Shown in pieces: positions 63,219 through 64,000 of a stretch of 64,000 nucleotides of DNA. The DNA lies in assembly GCF_026155325.1 (NCBI RefSeq), contig NZ_JAPFPW010000001.1, positions 405,360-469,359 on the forward strand. Direction: 5' to 3'. The position numbers were made by a program, and so were the translations under genes. Below the pieces are notes generated by a model that was not told where the DNA came from, made no database searches, and saw nothing but the letters and a program-made list of their open reading frames with translations. The DNA is from Desulfobotulus pelophilus. Its GTDB lineage: Bacteria > Desulfobacterota > Desulfobacteria > Desulfobacterales > ASO4-4. Position 1 is the first letter of the stretch. The number at the start of each line of letters is the position of its first letter.

Positions 63219-64000
63219 TACCGGATATTTTTGTGGGGAAAAAAATAGGTGTTATTGGCGGTCACGGTGGCATGGGGCGCTGGTTTTCGGCTTTTTTTCG
63301 TGACCTTGGGCTTTCTGTGGAGGTTTCGGATCTGGATACAGCCATTTCCAATGAGGAGCTTGTCTTTAAATCGGATATTGTAATTTTGTCCACACCCATG
63401 GCTGTGGCTGTATCTCTGGCCCGGAAGCTGGGGCCACTGATGTCGGAAGAAAAGCTTTTCGTGGATTTTTCTTCATTAAAGGAAGAAGTGGTGCAGGCCA
63501 TGGTGGCTTTTTCTACTGCTGAAGTGTTGGGCATTCATCCCATGTTCGGGCAGTATACGGCATCCATGCAGGGGCAGAATGTCATTCTGACTCCGGGAAG
63601 AGGGCATTTGTGGACAGATCCCTTCCATCGTCTTTTTGAAGATGCCGGAGCTGTTGTTTCTGTTATGGATGCAGCCACCCATGACCGGCACATGGCGTTT
63701 GTTCAGAGTGTCACCCATCTTGTTACCATTGCCACCGGGGCATATATGCAGCAGGAAAGTATGGATCCGGAAACCGCATGCAGGGTAGCCACACCTATTT
63801 TTCGTTTGAATGTAGATTTTGTCGGGCGTCTTTTTGCGCTGGATCTGGGTTTGTACGAGGATCTTATTGCAAGAAATCCCTATGCCAGAGAGGTGAGCGG
63901 TGTTTTTGCAAAGCTGCTGGCAGATACGTCTCAAATTCTTCTGGATGGAAAAGTTGCGGATAAAAGGCAATGGCTGGAAGGGATAAAAAGTTTTCTCGGG
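63215..64000 (+). CDS. tyrA: Prephenate dehydrogenase (partial, runs off the window)
   Basis: 262 codons visible, open at the window end. N-terminal NAD-binding [23 protein letters not shown] and G-I-H-P-M-F-G as in Tyr[12 protein letters not shown] marks the helical dimer domain. It makes 4-hydroxyphenylpyruvate for tyrosine. Coupled to aroC by ATGA. Confidence 0.92.
   Translation, partial: MIPDIFVGKKIGVIGGHGGMGRWFSAFFRDLGLSVEVSDLDTAISNEELVFKSDIVILSTPMAVAVSLARKLGPLMSEEKLFVDFSSLKEEVVQAMVAFSTAEVLGIHPMFGQYTASMQGQNVILTPGRGHLWTDPFHRLFEDAGAVVSVMDAATHDRHMAFVQSVTHLVTIATGAYMQQESMDPETACRVATPIFRLNVDFVGRLFALDLGLYEDLIARNPYAREVSGVFAKLLADTSQILLDGKVADKRQWLEGIKSFLG

Overview
The window looks like chromosomal DNA of a Gram-negative sulfate-reducer-type deltaproteobacterium (Desulfobacterota, probably Desulfobacteraceae-like). 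This is an inference from gene content: a full Tol-Pal system, PTS HPr/EI beside an EIIA with a helix-turn-helix domain, archaeal-type entry genes for the shikimate pathway, DUF721/DciA, and a TIGR04211-type SH3 protein. No 16S gene is present, so the taxonomy is not proven.

Layout. 1-2.4 kb: tail of a degenerate HD-GYP protein, then the stator pair motA/motB. 2.4-5.7 kb: HTH-EIIA fusion, ClC channel and Usp-like protein in one unit. 5.6-10.3 kb (mostly minus): murI, then dnaX-ybaB-recR-ykgJ. 10.35-21.08 kb: a 10.7-kb integrated genetic element in a tRNA-Ser(GGA) gene, bounded by 16-bp direct repeats. It carries a P4-type integrase, hicAB, a serine recombinase, a second tyrosine recombinase, phage-virion-like genes, an AlpA regulator and a PrimPol/DUF3987 replication protein. 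21-25 kb: trmN6-like and dciA-like genes, hflKC, and a 31-aa ribosomal protein. 25-28.4 kb: a metalloprotease-like gene, an FmdB zinc ribbon and groESL. 28.5-35.6 kb: tolQRAB-pal-cpoB followed by ruvCAB. 35.9-40.3 kb: a cell-shape cassette resembling Helicobacter/Campylobacter Csd6, a membrane coiled-coil protein, Csd4 (M99 carboxypeptidase) and bactofilin. 40.4-50 kb: CYTH protein, rplM-rpsI, a GAPDH/erythrose-4-P dehydrogenase-like gene, small secreted proteins, an orphan ParA, trmO and a ParM-like actin. 50-54.7 kb (minus): hup, ptsH-ptsI, smpB, cheD and a GAF-HD-GYP protein. 55.5-64 kb: an aromatic amino acid operon (ADH synthase, DHQ synthase II, pheA, aroE, aroA, aroK, aroC, tyrA) that runs off the window.

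The most striking unlisted feature is a 31-codon leader peptide at 55561-55656 with nine aromatic residues in ten consecutive codons (Phe, Tyr and Trp), followed by a terminator and a perfect 10-bp antiterminator pairing. This reads as a ribosome-mediated attenuator sensing all three aromatic amino acids and controlling the whole aro/phe/tyr operon. The same operon is interrupted twice by a ~320-bp repeat with terminal inverted repeats. The other main points are the Csd-like shape cassette outside Campylobacterota and the satellite-like element with paired GGTACC arm sites near both ends.
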